NCBI GenBank assembly: GCA_016703535.1
Contig: JADJBV010000001.1
Location: 2,904,001 to 2,968,000 of the forward strand
DNA from: Deltaproteobacteria bacterium
GTDB taxonomy: Bacteria > Myxococcota > Kuafuiibacteriia > Kuafuiibacteriales > Kuafuiibacteriaceae
Direction of reading: 5' to 3'
Length of the DNA stretch: 64,000 nt
Shown here: one piece after another, positions 17,801 to 27,988 of the stretch
Numbering within the stretch: the stretch's first letter is position 1
Layout of the letters: every line of letters starts with the position of its first letter
Translations under genes and position numbers: made by a program
Notes under the pieces: model-generated
Seen by the model: only the letters and a program-made list of their open reading frames with translations
What the model was told of the DNA's origin: nothing
Database searches by the model: none

Positions 17801-18098
17801 AGCCACTCCCCTGGCCCAGGGTCCGGGCCACCAGGAAGGGGGCCGCAGTGTTCCCGACCGCGATCCCACAAGCGATCAGGGGCCCCACTCCACTCAATAG
17901 ATTGACGACCAGGGCCCCGACGGCCACCCCGGGCCAATAACCGGGGCCGGCCCGCATCAACACCGCGATGGCGATCCCGAGGGGGGGCCAGATCGGCGAG
18001 ACGTTGGTGCCAAAACGGGCCAGCTGCAGGCTGATCAACCCCGTGGCCACATACGCCGCGGCGAGGAGCAGGTTCCCGGCGAACACCCGGCCGGTCAT
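14865..18098 (-). CDS. Hybrid sensor histidine kinase: MASE1-PAS-PAS-PAS-HisKA-HATPase-REC
   Basis: A 1077-residue membrane kinase. Residues ~1-290 hold about eight hydrophobic helices with the MASE1-like segment FGTNVSPIWPPLGIAIAVLM. Three PAS domains follow (starts near VLDATHYSIISSDAEG, YAEATEDAIWEWE and IIDSAIEGIITIDEAH). The phospho-acceptor is in GIAHDFNNILGA, the ATP lid is GEGTGLGLAVAHGIV, and a C-terminal receiver has VTDLTMPHVNG. It starts one base after the wecB-like stop, so it is translationally linked to a sugar epimerase and to the receiver behind it. Control of glycan output is a reasonable guess; the input signal is unknown. Confidence 0.92.
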   Translation of the reverse strand: MTGRVFAGNLLLAAAYVATGLISLQLARFGTNVSPIWPPLGIAIAVLMRAGPGYWPGVAVGALVVNLLSGVGPLIACGIAVGNTAAPFLVARTLGQGSGFDRAFTRQRDILRFSLVSTLGASLSALGGSACLLLGGQVGSTSWLQVFLIWWMGDLVGAHLVGPFVLLAGRERWRRVDYKGRLSVLLILIVAALVGGLVFLADRPRPLVFLAVVPIVWAALRIGPWAGAGTVLIMAGLAAFGSAFGRGPFGALPRLEAQLLVAAFVETATLLNLLIRALQGERSQIEAHLHSANELQKAVLDATHYSIISSDAEGRILLFNRGAERLLGYRAAEVVGRHSPLLFHEPGDLQRRSQRMADELGDPSLSPPEALARTLETGRRDEGEAVLVRKDGSRVQVWLTMVALRDRDGRVTGSLGIGVDLSERQSLDTVRRENEARWRLYAEATEDAIWEWELGTGQVTWSGAIERRFGYAPAELSTDVDAWAQLIHPDDRDRVVQSLEAVQHNRARAWTEEYRLLRKDGSYAWVLDRGVVMRDPDDRVVRMLGAVLDQTSRKQAELAVLESRARLAGIIDSAIEGIITIDEAHRIVVFNPAAEAIFRWPAHEAIGHPLERLIPERDRTVHQGHIGNFATEPGPPRRMSAARRVHGLRADGTEVPLEASIAKNRVGQQMTYTVSVRDLTERVEAEGRQAHLEAQLRSAQKLEAIGTLAGGIAHDFNNILGAIMGNVELAQGDVPRDSPAIESLNQIQKATLRARDLVRQILAFSRQAEAQRALVDLGAVLNEAWSLLRPTLPTTVELIHSVEPGLPRVLADASQLHQVVVNLCTNALHALPGRAGRIEVSVRARSLDDAEARAIPGLLPGAYVCLSVTDNGVGIEEKVLERMFEPFFTTKAPGEGTGLGLAVAHGIVLAHGGVIRVHSRPGSGATFEVLLPVAQPAAPVPGVAPASPAASGQGQRIWLIDDEPALTATGKRLLERMGYQVRADLTAEQALECLAAAPSEVDLLVTDLTMPHVNGLELTERALKIRPDLPIILVTGFPGQLSDEDWRRHGITEVVLKPYSRAAMAAAVERALEKNKP

Positions 18099-18099
18099 C

Positions 18100-19188
18100 T
18101 CAGCTCCGCGCCAGGATCTGGACGATCCTCTGAGCGGCGTCTCCTTGGCCAAAGGGCCCCCGGACCGGGACCTGCACCTTGCTCCGGGGCTGAGCCAAGA
18201 TCCCCTGGACCGCCGCGGCGATCGCGGCGCCATCGGCGCCCGCCACGGTGTTGGCCGACAGATCCAAGGTGTCGACCCACTCGGTGCCGTCCCGCAGGGT
18301 GATGCACGGGACACCCAAGTAGTAGGCCTCCCGCTGCAGGCCACCCGAGTCGGTCAAGACCACCCGCGAGCGGGCCACCGCCGCCAGGGTCATCTTGGGC
18401 CGCAGAGGATCGACGATCAGCACGTTGGGCCCGATGGTCGCGACCAACTCCGGCTGGGCCGCCAGCTGCTCTTGGGAGCGAGGGTGGAGCGGCAACACCA
18501 CCCGGATCGGCAGGTCGCTCAAGGCGTGGATCAACGCCGAAAGCCGCCGGCGATCGTGGGTGTTTTCGTGGTGGTGGACCGTGGCGAAGGCGATGTCCGT
18601 CGGCCCGTCCAGGCCCAGGGCCGCCCACAACTCGCCCTCTTTGACCATCTCGGGGCCGGCGCTCAGGAAGTGGAGCACGTTGTCGAGCAAGACGTCGCCC
18701 ACGTTGTGGAGCCCGCCGATCCCTTCGTCCTCCAGGGCCCGCACGGCTTGGGGAGTCGGACAAAAATGCAGGGACGCGAGCTGATCGACGATCAGCGGAT
18801 AAAGTTCGTCGGGGGTGTCCCGGCGGTAGGAGCGGACCCCGGCCTCCACATGCCCCACCCGGACCCCAACCTTGGTGGCGGCCAACGCCCCCGCCAAGGT
18901 GGCCGCCGAACTCCCGTAGACCAACAGCCAATCGAGCTGGGCCGCCTCGAGGAGGGGGACCAACGCCCGCTGCATCCCCCCGACCCGCTCGGCGGTGGTG
19001 CCCCGGCCCAGGTTGAGGTCGTGGTCCGCCAGGGGCAGCCCTAGGTCCGCGTAAAACTCGGGGGTGGTCCCATAGTCGAAAGCCGCGCCGGTGTGAAAAA
19101 GCAGCGGTCCTTGGCCGTGGAGGGCCCTCAGGACCGGGGCACATCGGACCAGCTCAGACCGGGCACCCACCACTGACCCCACCCGCAC
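18100..19188 (-). CDS. wecB: UDP-N-acetylglucosamine 2-epimerase (non-hydrolysing type)
   Basis: A 362-residue GT-B-fold epimerase. Family motifs visible are GHVEAGVRSYRRDTPDELYPLIVDQLA, split here by eye into GHVEAGVRS and DELYPLIVD, the HHHENT segment (VHRREN in classic WecB), the LTDSGGLQREAYYLG loop that binds UDP, and the following RDGTEWVDT. It probably interconverts UDP-GlcNAc and UDP-ManNAc, although an epimerase of a related diaminosugar is equally possible. GTG start. It heads an operon with the MASE1 kinase and a receiver. Confidence 0.85.
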   Translation of the reverse strand: MRVGSVVGARSELVRCAPVLRALHGQGPLLFHTGAAFDYGTTPEFYADLGLPLADHDLNLGRGTTAERVGGMQRALVPLLEAAQLDWLLVYGSSAATLAGALAATKVGVRVGHVEAGVRSYRRDTPDELYPLIVDQLASLHFCPTPQAVRALEDEGIGGLHNVGDVLLDNVLHFLSAGPEMVKEGELWAALGLDGPTDIAFATVHHHENTHDRRRLSALIHALSDLPIRVVLPLHPRSQEQLAAQPELVATIGPNVLIVDPLRPKMTLAAVARSRVVLTDSGGLQREAYYLGVPCITLRDGTEWVDTLDLSANTVAGADGAAIAAAVQGILAQPRSKVQVPVRGPFGQGDAAQRIVQILARS

Positions 19189-19253
19189 GCTTCGGGGTTA
19201 GCACGGCGCCTGCCGACTTGACACCCCTGGGCAGAGGCGGCCCTCCTACCCCC

Positions 19254-19862
19254 GTGCGGACGCCGCGGAACTGCGAGGGCGAAGGTTCGGGTTGGGGCAC
19301 GATCGAAGACGTCACCCTGCACCCGCTTTTGTTGTCCGGCCCGAGCCGGGCCCCCTTGGCCGAGCTCACCGCCCAGGCCTTGGGTCGACGGCATCGGCCC
19401 ACCCTGGTGGTCCGGGGCGGGCTGTTTCCCGGGATCGACGCGGCCCGGGCCGGCCACGAGATCCACCCGGAGTTGGTCCACGCCTTCGGGCGAGAAGGCG
19501 CCGCCAGCGCCGCCCCCAAGGTGGCCGCCGGCCTCGACGTGCCGTTGTTGCTCAGCCTGGACGAGGCCGACGTCGCGGGCCCCCTGCCCCGCCGCCTCCG
19601 CCAAGCCATCGAAGGCGCCGACGCGGTCATCTTGACCACCGGCAAGGCCGCCGAGCTGCTGCGGGCCGCCGAGATCAAGCGGGATCTCTACGTGATCGCC
19701 GAGCCAAACGCCGCCGAGTTGCCGACCTACTTCGGGGCCCTCGAGGTGGTGTACGGCCGGGTTTTGGCCGGCACCGAACTCGAATACGAAGCGCCCGCCC
19801 CGGCCCAAGGTGCACCGGCCTTGGTCCAACTCGGGGGCCTCAAGAAGAGCCGCCCCGAATGA
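19254..19862 (+). CDS. Hypothetical protein, possibly an N-terminal GT-B half
   Basis: About 202 residues from the GTG at 19254; an upstream TTG at 19218 is also in frame but is less likely. No clear catalytic motif is visible. The order of strands and helices (LHPLLLSGPSRAPLAELTAQ, PLLLSLDEADVAGPLP, IEGADAVILTTGKAAELL) resembles the acceptor half of GT4 enzymes. Its stop overlaps the ATG of a donor-half-like protein (ATGA). The two together may form a split or decayed glycosyltransferase. Function unproven. Confidence 0.5.
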   Translation: MRTPRNCEGEGSGWGTIEDVTLHPLLLSGPSRAPLAELTAQALGRRHRPTLVVRGGLFPGIDAARAGHEIHPELVHAFGREGAASAAPKVAAGLDVPLLLSLDEADVAGPLPRRLRQAIEGADAVILTTGKAAELLRAAEIKRDLYVIAEPNAAELPTYFGALEVVYGRVLAGTELEYEAPAPAQGAPALVQLGGLKKSRPE

Positions 19863-20878
19863 ACCTGCTTTTGGTCCGGGCTGGCCCCCCTTCACCCCTG
19901 TGCCGACACTTCGTCGAAGGTGCCCCCGGCGCGGGTGCCACGCTGGAGATCGTCGAGGCCCCCGCCCAGCGACGAAGTTGGCCCTTGGCCTTGGCCCAGC
20001 TGGGGGCCCGGCTGTTGAGCGCCCGGCCCGACGCCGCCTTGATCCAGGTCGGGCCCGGCGCCGAACCTTTCCCCGCCGCCCTCGCCGCCGCCCGGGTCCC
20101 GTACAGTTTGGTGTTTGGTGAGGCCCCGTTTTCGGCCGAAACCAACCCGCTCACCCGGGAGAGCTGGCGGGCCGCGGCCCGGGGGGCCCGGGTCAACCTG
20201 GCCGAAGATGAGGCCCAGGCTCAACAGTGGGCCGAGGCCCTGGAGTTGCCAGAGGTCTTGGCCTTTGGTCCCCGCCTCGACCTCGGCCCTTGGCCTTTGG
20301 CCGATCGCCTGGAGGCGCGCCGGGCCTTGGGCCTGCCGATCGAGGCCCAATATTTGGGCTTGATCGCCGATCTGGAGCCGCCACTCCGCCTCGACCTTTT
20401 GGCCTTGGCGCACCGCAAGGTGCCGGGCGCGGGCCTGTTGATCGCCGGCACCGGCAGCTTGACCACCATGATCGAGGCGATGCGGGTCGCGACCCGGCCC
20501 TCCTCGCCGGTTTTGCCCCTCGGGCCCCGGAGCCCCACCCACAACTTGGCGGTGGGTTTGGCGGCGGACGTGCACCTGATCTTGGACGGTGACGCCGCGC
20601 GCCCTGAAGCCTTGGCGGCGGCGGCCCTCGGGCGTCGGCAAGTTAACTTGCACGAGGCCAGCGCCACCCGCTTGGCCCGGCTCTATCCGGAACAACGGAC
20701 CGTCTTTTTGGCCGAACCCTCCGAAGCCTCCCTGAGTTCGGCGATCAGCCGGGCCTTGGAGGAGGAGCGCCAACAAGGCCCCTTGCCCGGGGCCGCGGTC
20801 GAGGCCACCCGGCGGGCCTTGGACGAGTCCACCTTGGGGCGCCGTTTGGTCTCTTTGGTATGCGCGTCCTCCTGGTGA
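19859..20878 (+). CDS. Glycosyltransferase-like protein with weak motifs
   Basis: A 339-residue protein with GT-B-like architecture. There is an N-terminal Rossmann-like start (MNLLLVRAGPPSP) and a C-terminal half with YLGLIADLEPPLRLD, GAGLLIAGTGSL and LPLGPRSPTHNLAVGLAADVHLIL. The usual E-x7-E donor motif is not evident; the equivalent stretch reads ARPEALAAAALGRRQVNL. It overlaps the preceding gene by 4 nt and the following GT4 gene by 19 nt. It carries a fully palindromic copy of GCAAG-TTAA-CTTGC at 20638-20651. Confidence 0.6.
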   Translation: MNLLLVRAGPPSPLCRHFVEGAPGAGATLEIVEAPAQRRSWPLALAQLGARLLSARPDAALIQVGPGAEPFPAALAAARVPYSLVFGEAPFSAETNPLTRESWRAAARGARVNLAEDEAQAQQWAEALELPEVLAFGPRLDLGPWPLADRLEARRALGLPIEAQYLGLIADLEPPLRLDLLALAHRKVPGAGLLIAGTGSLTTMIEAMRVATRPSSPVLPLGPRSPTHNLAVGLAADVHLILDGDAARPEALAAAALGRRQVNLHEASATRLARLYPEQRTVFLAEPSEASLSSAISRALEEERQQGPLPGAAVEATRRALDESTLGRRLVSLVCASSW

Positions 20879-21906
20879 CCAACGGCCTGGGCTTTGGGGG
20901 CGCCGAGCGGATCGTCGAGGCTTTGGCCGTCGACCTTCACGCCGCCGGGGACCAGGTCCAAAGTGTGGCCACCACCCGCGGCGGGCCGATCGGCGACCGG
21001 CTCTTGGCCCGTGGGATCCCGGTGGAGATCTTGAACCTGCGCTCTCGTTTGGATGTCACCTTGCCCCTGCGCCTGCGGCGGATCGCCGATCACTTCCGCC
21101 CCGACGTGGTGCACAGCCACTTGGCGGTTTCGGATCTGGCGGTCGCCTTGGCCTTCCCCGGCCGGGGCCCGCGGTTGATCAGCACCGTGCACAACTCGGG
21201 CGTGGAGTTGGATCCGGTGAAGCGGGCACTTTGGCACCTGGCCCTCCGCCGCTTCGCCCAGGTGTTGCCGGTGGGCCCCCAGGTGGCGGCGGCCTTGCCC
21301 TCGGGCCTGCCGATCACCATCGTCGAGCCGTCTTTGGTCGATCCGGGTGCGCCGCGCCTCGACCGGGCCGAGGCCCGGCGACGGTTGGGCCTGCCCCTCG
21401 ACGGCCCGGTGGTGTTGGCGATCGGCCGCCTGGTCGAGGTGAAGGGCTTCGACGTCTTGGCCGCGGCCCGTCGTCAGCTCCCGTCCCAGGTTACGGTGGC
21501 GGTGATCGGTGAAGGTCCCCTCCGTCCCGCGCTCATGCAAGCTGGGTTGACACTCCTCGGATCCCACCCCGACGCCGAATCCTTGTTGCCCGCGGCCGAC
21601 GTGGTGGTCTCGAGCTCGAGGAGTGAAGGCCTGCCCCAGGTGATCTTGGCGGCCTTGGCCTTGGGCCTGCCGGTGGTCGCGACCGCGGTGGGCGGCACCG
21701 TGGCCCTGATCCGCTCCGAAGAAAACGGCCTCTTGGTGAAGAGCGAAAATCCGACGGCCCTGGCCGCGGCGCTGCATCGGGTGTTGTTCGATCCGATCTT
21801 GGCCGCCAAGTTGGGGCAGGCCGCCCAGACCGAACTGAGCCACAGCCCACGGACCCGGGCCAAGATGGTGGCCAAGGTCCGGGCGATCTACGAAGGCCGC
21901 GCCTGA
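20860..21906 (+). CDS. Glycosyltransferase family 4
   Basis: A 348-residue GT4 enzyme with all main features: the donor-loop GLGFGGAERIVEAL, PDVVHSHLAVSDL, the C-terminal VVLAIGRLVEVKGFDVL, VIGEGPLR, and the E-x7-E motif in SRSEGLPQVILAALALGLPVVAT. It uses a nucleotide sugar to extend a lipid-linked glycan on the cytoplasmic side. It begins within the 3' end of the previous gene and overlaps the convergent 55-residue gene by 19 bases. Confidence 0.92.
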   Translation: MRVLLVTNGLGFGGAERIVEALAVDLHAAGDQVQSVATTRGGPIGDRLLARGIPVEILNLRSRLDVTLPLRLRRIADHFRPDVVHSHLAVSDLAVALAFPGRGPRLISTVHNSGVELDPVKRALWHLALRRFAQVLPVGPQVAAALPSGLPITIVEPSLVDPGAPRLDRAEARRRLGLPLDGPVVLAIGRLVEVKGFDVLAAARRQLPSQVTVAVIGEGPLRPALMQAGLTLLGSHPDAESLLPAADVVVSSSRSEGLPQVILAALALGLPVVATAVGGTVALIRSEENGLLVKSENPTALAAALHRVLFDPILAAKLGQAAQTELSHSPRTRAKMVAKVRAIYEGRA

Positions 21907-22055
21907 CGGCGTTTGAGTTCGGCCTCGAGGGCCGCGTATTCGGTGGCCAACTCGGGCGGCGGCGGCAAGGCCGAGAGGCCGTAGCTGTTGCCCAAGGCCC
22001 GCAGCTCACCGAGGCGGGTGATCAACTGCTCCACCGGCTGTTCATCCAAGTTCAT
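21888..22055 (-). CDS. Small protein of 55 residues
   Basis: An ORF with an excellent GGAGGAAAG ribosome-binding site, whose ATG overlaps the stop of the upstream 586-residue gene (ATGA). The product begins MNLDEQPVEQLITRLGELRAL, taken here as MNLDEQPVEQ then LITRLGELRAL, has a proline stretch (ALPPPPE) and ends in a charged helix. It is soluble and probably helical. No family recognised. Translational coupling suggests a partner of the upstream protein. Confidence 0.65.
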   Translation of the reverse strand: MNLDEQPVEQLITRLGELRALGNSYGLSALPPPPELATEYAALEAELKRRQARPS

Positions 22056-23812
22056 GACTTTCCTCCATCCAGCTTGAAGGGATCGAGCGGCACGCCGCCG
22101 ATCTCGGCCATCACCTCGGCCGCCACCCGCTTGACCCGATCGACCATCCCCCGTTCGGCTTCGCTCAACGCCCCGGGTTCAGCGATCGGTTGGTTCCAGT
22201 ACGGGATGGGGGGCGTCTTGGCGCCGGGATCGACGCCCAACATCTCCCGGAGGCGCCGCTCGATCTCGGGCAACACGTCCTGACGGAGTTGTCCTTGCGC
22301 CGAGGCCTTGGCCTCGTCCATCGCGGCCAGCGCCTTTGGCTCCTTCACCACCGACATCCCTTGGCTGAAGCTGAACTCCATCGAAGACTCGATGGCCCCC
22401 GACTGCCCCCGGCCGGCCAACGTTTGGGCCGCGTCCGGCGCCACATCGTGAAGCCAGGTCACGCACAACACCGGATCCCGCATGAAGGGCATCGGCGAGC
22501 CCGGATCCCGCAGGTCGACCGCGATCTTGATGATCCCTTCCCAGCTGACGTATTGGGCGACGTCACCGACGATCGCCGCGATGCTCGAGAGCCGCCAGGG
22601 CGCCTCGTGGGGCACGGCCCAACCGGGCAGGCCCACCTGAGCCAGGAGTTGCTTCTCCAGCGCCGAAAACTGGAGCTCGCCGTCGTGTTGGGGCGCCGCC
22701 ATCGGCGTGGTGATCTTCTGGACGATCCCTTCGACGGCGGCCATCCGCTCCGCCCGTTTTTCCTCGGGCAGGGCCTGGACCACCTCGAGCAAAGCCGCCC
22801 GCATCGGTCCGGCCATAAACAAGGGCGGCGTCACTTGGTGTTCGTGAGCGACCCGCATGGTCCAAGCCAGCAGCGCCTGCGCCTCGGGATCGTTGAGGTC
22901 GAGGTGGCGCCCCAACACCGCGGGCGCGATCAGCTCGGCTCCGGGTCGATTGTGCCAAAGCAGGCTGTAGCGGCTTTGGTCCTTGAAGGCGTCGGAGAAA
23001 AGGGAGCCGTAGAGCGCGGCCTTGGCCTCCTTCTTCGACAGCCCCAAAGATTGGGCGATCTCCAAGGTGTGGAGCACCTCGACCCGGGTGTGGAGCCAGT
23101 TGACCCGCTGCAGGTCGTCGCCGAGTTCGGCGCCGATCCGAAAGCCCTCCCGGACCTCGGCGAACACCGCGAAGAACTGCTCCGTTTCCCGGGCCGAAAG
23201 CCCGAGTTGCCCCAGCTGGTCCTCGATCGCTCGGCCGAGGCCGCCGATCTGCAGGTCGTCTTTTAGGGCCTGGGCGACCCGGGGTCGGTCCTCTGGAGTG
23301 ATCCCGGGGTACAACTTCGCGGCGTGGGCCAACACCTGGGCGGGGTGCGGGTGGAGCTGGAGCAGGCCCAACACCTTTTCGGGGGCGCTGGGGGAGTGGG
23401 TCAACACGTGGGCCAAAAACTTGAGGCCCGCCAAGGTCCCCGGTGGGTCTTGGAGATCACCGGTGAACTTCGGGGCCACCGGCGGTCGGCTCGGATGGAG
23501 CTCCGAGGCGCCGGGATGGCCCATCAGCCCCAGCTGTTTGTCGATGGCCCGCAACAAGGTGCGCAGCCGCGGCGCGTCCCGCTCCGGATCCAGCCGACCG
23601 GCCTTGGCGAGGAGGGCCTCCAAGTTGCGGACCAGCAGCGGCGTTGGGGCCCCGGTCCTTTCGGGGGGGAGATAGGCCGAAGCCAAGGGCACCGCGGCCT
23701 GGGCCCCTTGGCTCAGGGGCCGGGACAGGGCCACCCTGGTGTCCGCGACCTCCAGGGTGGGGGGGCCCAAGCCCTTGGTTTTGGCAGGGTTCGACCGGGG
23801 CTCGACGCGCAC
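22052..23812 (-). CDS. Hypothetical protein with HD-like helical region, ~586 residues
   Basis: An all-helical soluble protein without signal peptide. A central stretch looks like an HD/HDOD-type domain (HTRVEVLHTLEIAQSLGL, then YGSLFSDAFKD, LWHNRPGAELIAP, TMRVAHEHQV), but I cannot place all metal ligands of the family. A second segment (HEAPWRLSSIAAIVGDV) repeats part of this pattern. It probably starts near 23812 or at a later in-frame start, because the first ~50 residues are proline-rich and uninformative. Cotranscribed with the 55-residue gene. Function unknown. Confidence 0.6.
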   Translation of the reverse strand: MRVEPRSNPAKTKGLGPPTLEVADTRVALSRPLSQGAQAAVPLASAYLPPERTGAPTPLLVRNLEALLAKAGRLDPERDAPRLRTLLRAIDKQLGLMGHPGASELHPSRPPVAPKFTGDLQDPPGTLAGLKFLAHVLTHSPSAPEKVLGLLQLHPHPAQVLAHAAKLYPGITPEDRPRVAQALKDDLQIGGLGRAIEDQLGQLGLSARETEQFFAVFAEVREGFRIGAELGDDLQRVNWLHTRVEVLHTLEIAQSLGLSKKEAKAALYGSLFSDAFKDQSRYSLLWHNRPGAELIAPAVLGRHLDLNDPEAQALLAWTMRVAHEHQVTPPLFMAGPMRAALLEVVQALPEEKRAERMAAVEGIVQKITTPMAAPQHDGELQFSALEKQLLAQVGLPGWAVPHEAPWRLSSIAAIVGDVAQYVSWEGIIKIAVDLRDPGSPMPFMRDPVLCVTWLHDVAPDAAQTLAGRGQSGAIESSMEFSFSQGMSVVKEPKALAAMDEAKASAQGQLRQDVLPEIERRLREMLGVDPGAKTPPIPYWNQPIAEPGALSEAERGMVDRVKRVAAEVMAEIGGVPLDPFKLDGGKS

Positions 23813-23879
23813 CCCTTCGGTACGCCGGACTTTGCTTAACGGATCGCTCGGGCTGCGTTATGGAGACCAAGGCCCTGGA

Positions 23880-24911
23880 ATGGACTTGACCCCTGACCTC
23901 GGCTCTTTCCGCTACCTGGCGGCCTTCGTCTTGGCCCTGGCCTTGTCCCTCTACTTCACGCCGGTGATCCGGAAGGGCGCGATCCGCTACGGCGTGGTCG
24001 ACACCCCCGACGGCCAGCTGAAGCAACACAAAGAGCCGGTCGCTTACCTGGGCGGGATCGCGGTGTTCCTCTCTTTCCTTTTTGCCCTGGCCACCACCTA
24101 CGAGCTGACCGGCGCGGTCCTGGCGCTCCTCTTGTCAGCCTCGATCGTGGTGATGCTCGGCCTCTTCGACGACCTGAAGGTCCTGCCGCCGACGGTGAAG
24201 CTGGCGGGCCAGATCGTGGCCGCCCTGGTCCTGGTGAAGGCCGGGGTGATGATCCGGCTCACGTTCCTGCCCGAGTGGATGGCCCTAGGCCTGACCGTCC
24301 TGTGGCTGGTGGGCATGACCAACGCCATCAACCTGATCGACGTCTCCGACGGGCTGGCGGCCGGGGTCAGCGCCATCGCTGGGCTGTTCCTGTACATCGT
24401 CTCGCTTTGGAACGGGCACACCACCATCGGGATGGTGACCTTGGCCCTGGTCGGCGCGACCCTCGGCTTCCTCGCCTACAACCGGCCCCCGGCCCGGATC
24501 TACCTGGGCGACACCGGGTCGATGTTCCTCGGCTTCATGCTCGGCGCCCTGGCCATGATCAACCACTACACCTTCCAAAACCGAGTCGCGGCGCTGGCTC
24601 CGGTGGTGATCCTGGGCGTGCCCCTCTTCGACACCTTCTTCGTGATGGGCGCCCGGGCCCTCCGGCGCATTCCCCTGATGCGCGGCAGCCCCGACCACTT
24701 TGCGGTCCGGCTCCGGAACCACGGCGTGCCGGCGGGGATGATCGCGGCGATGTCCTACCTGGTCAGCGGCCTTCTGGGTGGCCTGGCCCTGACGATGTGT
24801 AAGGTCGCGGAGGAGGCGGCTTGGGCGGTCCTTGGTGGTCTAGCCCTGGCAGCTTTGGGCGTGGTACTCGGGCTCTGGCGCTTGGGACGGGGGCCCGGCC
24901 CGAGTGCGTAG
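23880..24911 (+). CDS. Polyprenyl-phosphate N-acetylhexosamine-1-phosphate transferase (WecA/MraY family)
   Basis: A 343-residue multi-helix membrane enzyme that starts glycan synthesis by moving a GlcNAc- or related sugar-1-phosphate to undecaprenyl phosphate. The family motifs are in order: KEPVAYLGGIAVF, the DD motif LGLFDDLKVL, NAINLIDVSDGLAAG, YLGDTGSMFLGF, GVPLFDTFFV and SPDHFAVRLRNHG with the HH-type loop. About ten membrane helices can be counted. This is a good candidate for the initiating transferase of the polysaccharide made by the upstream genes. Assignment to WecA rather than another family member is not possible here. Confidence 0.9.
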   Translation: MDLTPDLGSFRYLAAFVLALALSLYFTPVIRKGAIRYGVVDTPDGQLKQHKEPVAYLGGIAVFLSFLFALATTYELTGAVLALLLSASIVVMLGLFDDLKVLPPTVKLAGQIVAALVLVKAGVMIRLTFLPEWMALGLTVLWLVGMTNAINLIDVSDGLAAGVSAIAGLFLYIVSLWNGHTTIGMVTLALVGATLGFLAYNRPPARIYLGDTGSMFLGFMLGALAMINHYTFQNRVAALAPVVILGVPLFDTFFVMGARALRRIPLMRGSPDHFAVRLRNHGVPAGMIAAMSYLVSGLLGGLALTMCKVAEEAAWAVLGGLALAALGVVLGLWRLGRGPGPSA

Positions 24912-24913
24912 GT

Positions 24914-24942
24914 TTGTGGCAACCCTTGGCGGCCGTTATACT
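24914..24942 (+). promoter_or_regulatory. Sigma70-like promoter of the TPR gene
   Basis: TTGTGG (24914-24919), 17 bp spacer, TATACT (24937-24942). The expected transcription start near 24949 leaves a leader of ~33 bases before the GTG at 24982. The -10 is embedded in an imperfect palindrome, GGCCGT..ACGGCC, at 24931-24948, which could be an operator. Confidence 0.6.
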
Positions 24943-24981
24943 ACGGCCCGCCGTGGGACCGTGTTCGCCTGGTAGAGGCTT

Positions 24982-27894
<2,913 letters not shown>

Positions 27895-27988
27895 CCTTTG
27901 ACACCGGGTCGACGCCCGGGGACATTGCCCAGGCTCCTGGTCTGCGGGCGGCTTAGGCCGAACCTCGCCGCGCGAGGAGCCGGTTGGC

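Noticed and set aside
19218..19253. TTG at 19218 as the start of the GT-B-half-like gene
   Set aside because: The extension is proline/arginine-rich and without homologous character; the GTG at 19254 is also uncertain but more plausible.
27898..27926. TTGACA-N17-GACATT as a promoter for the ExeA-like gene
   Set aside because: The -35 is perfect but the -10 is poor and the spacer is occupied by a CCGGG/CCCGG hairpin; not strong enough to list.
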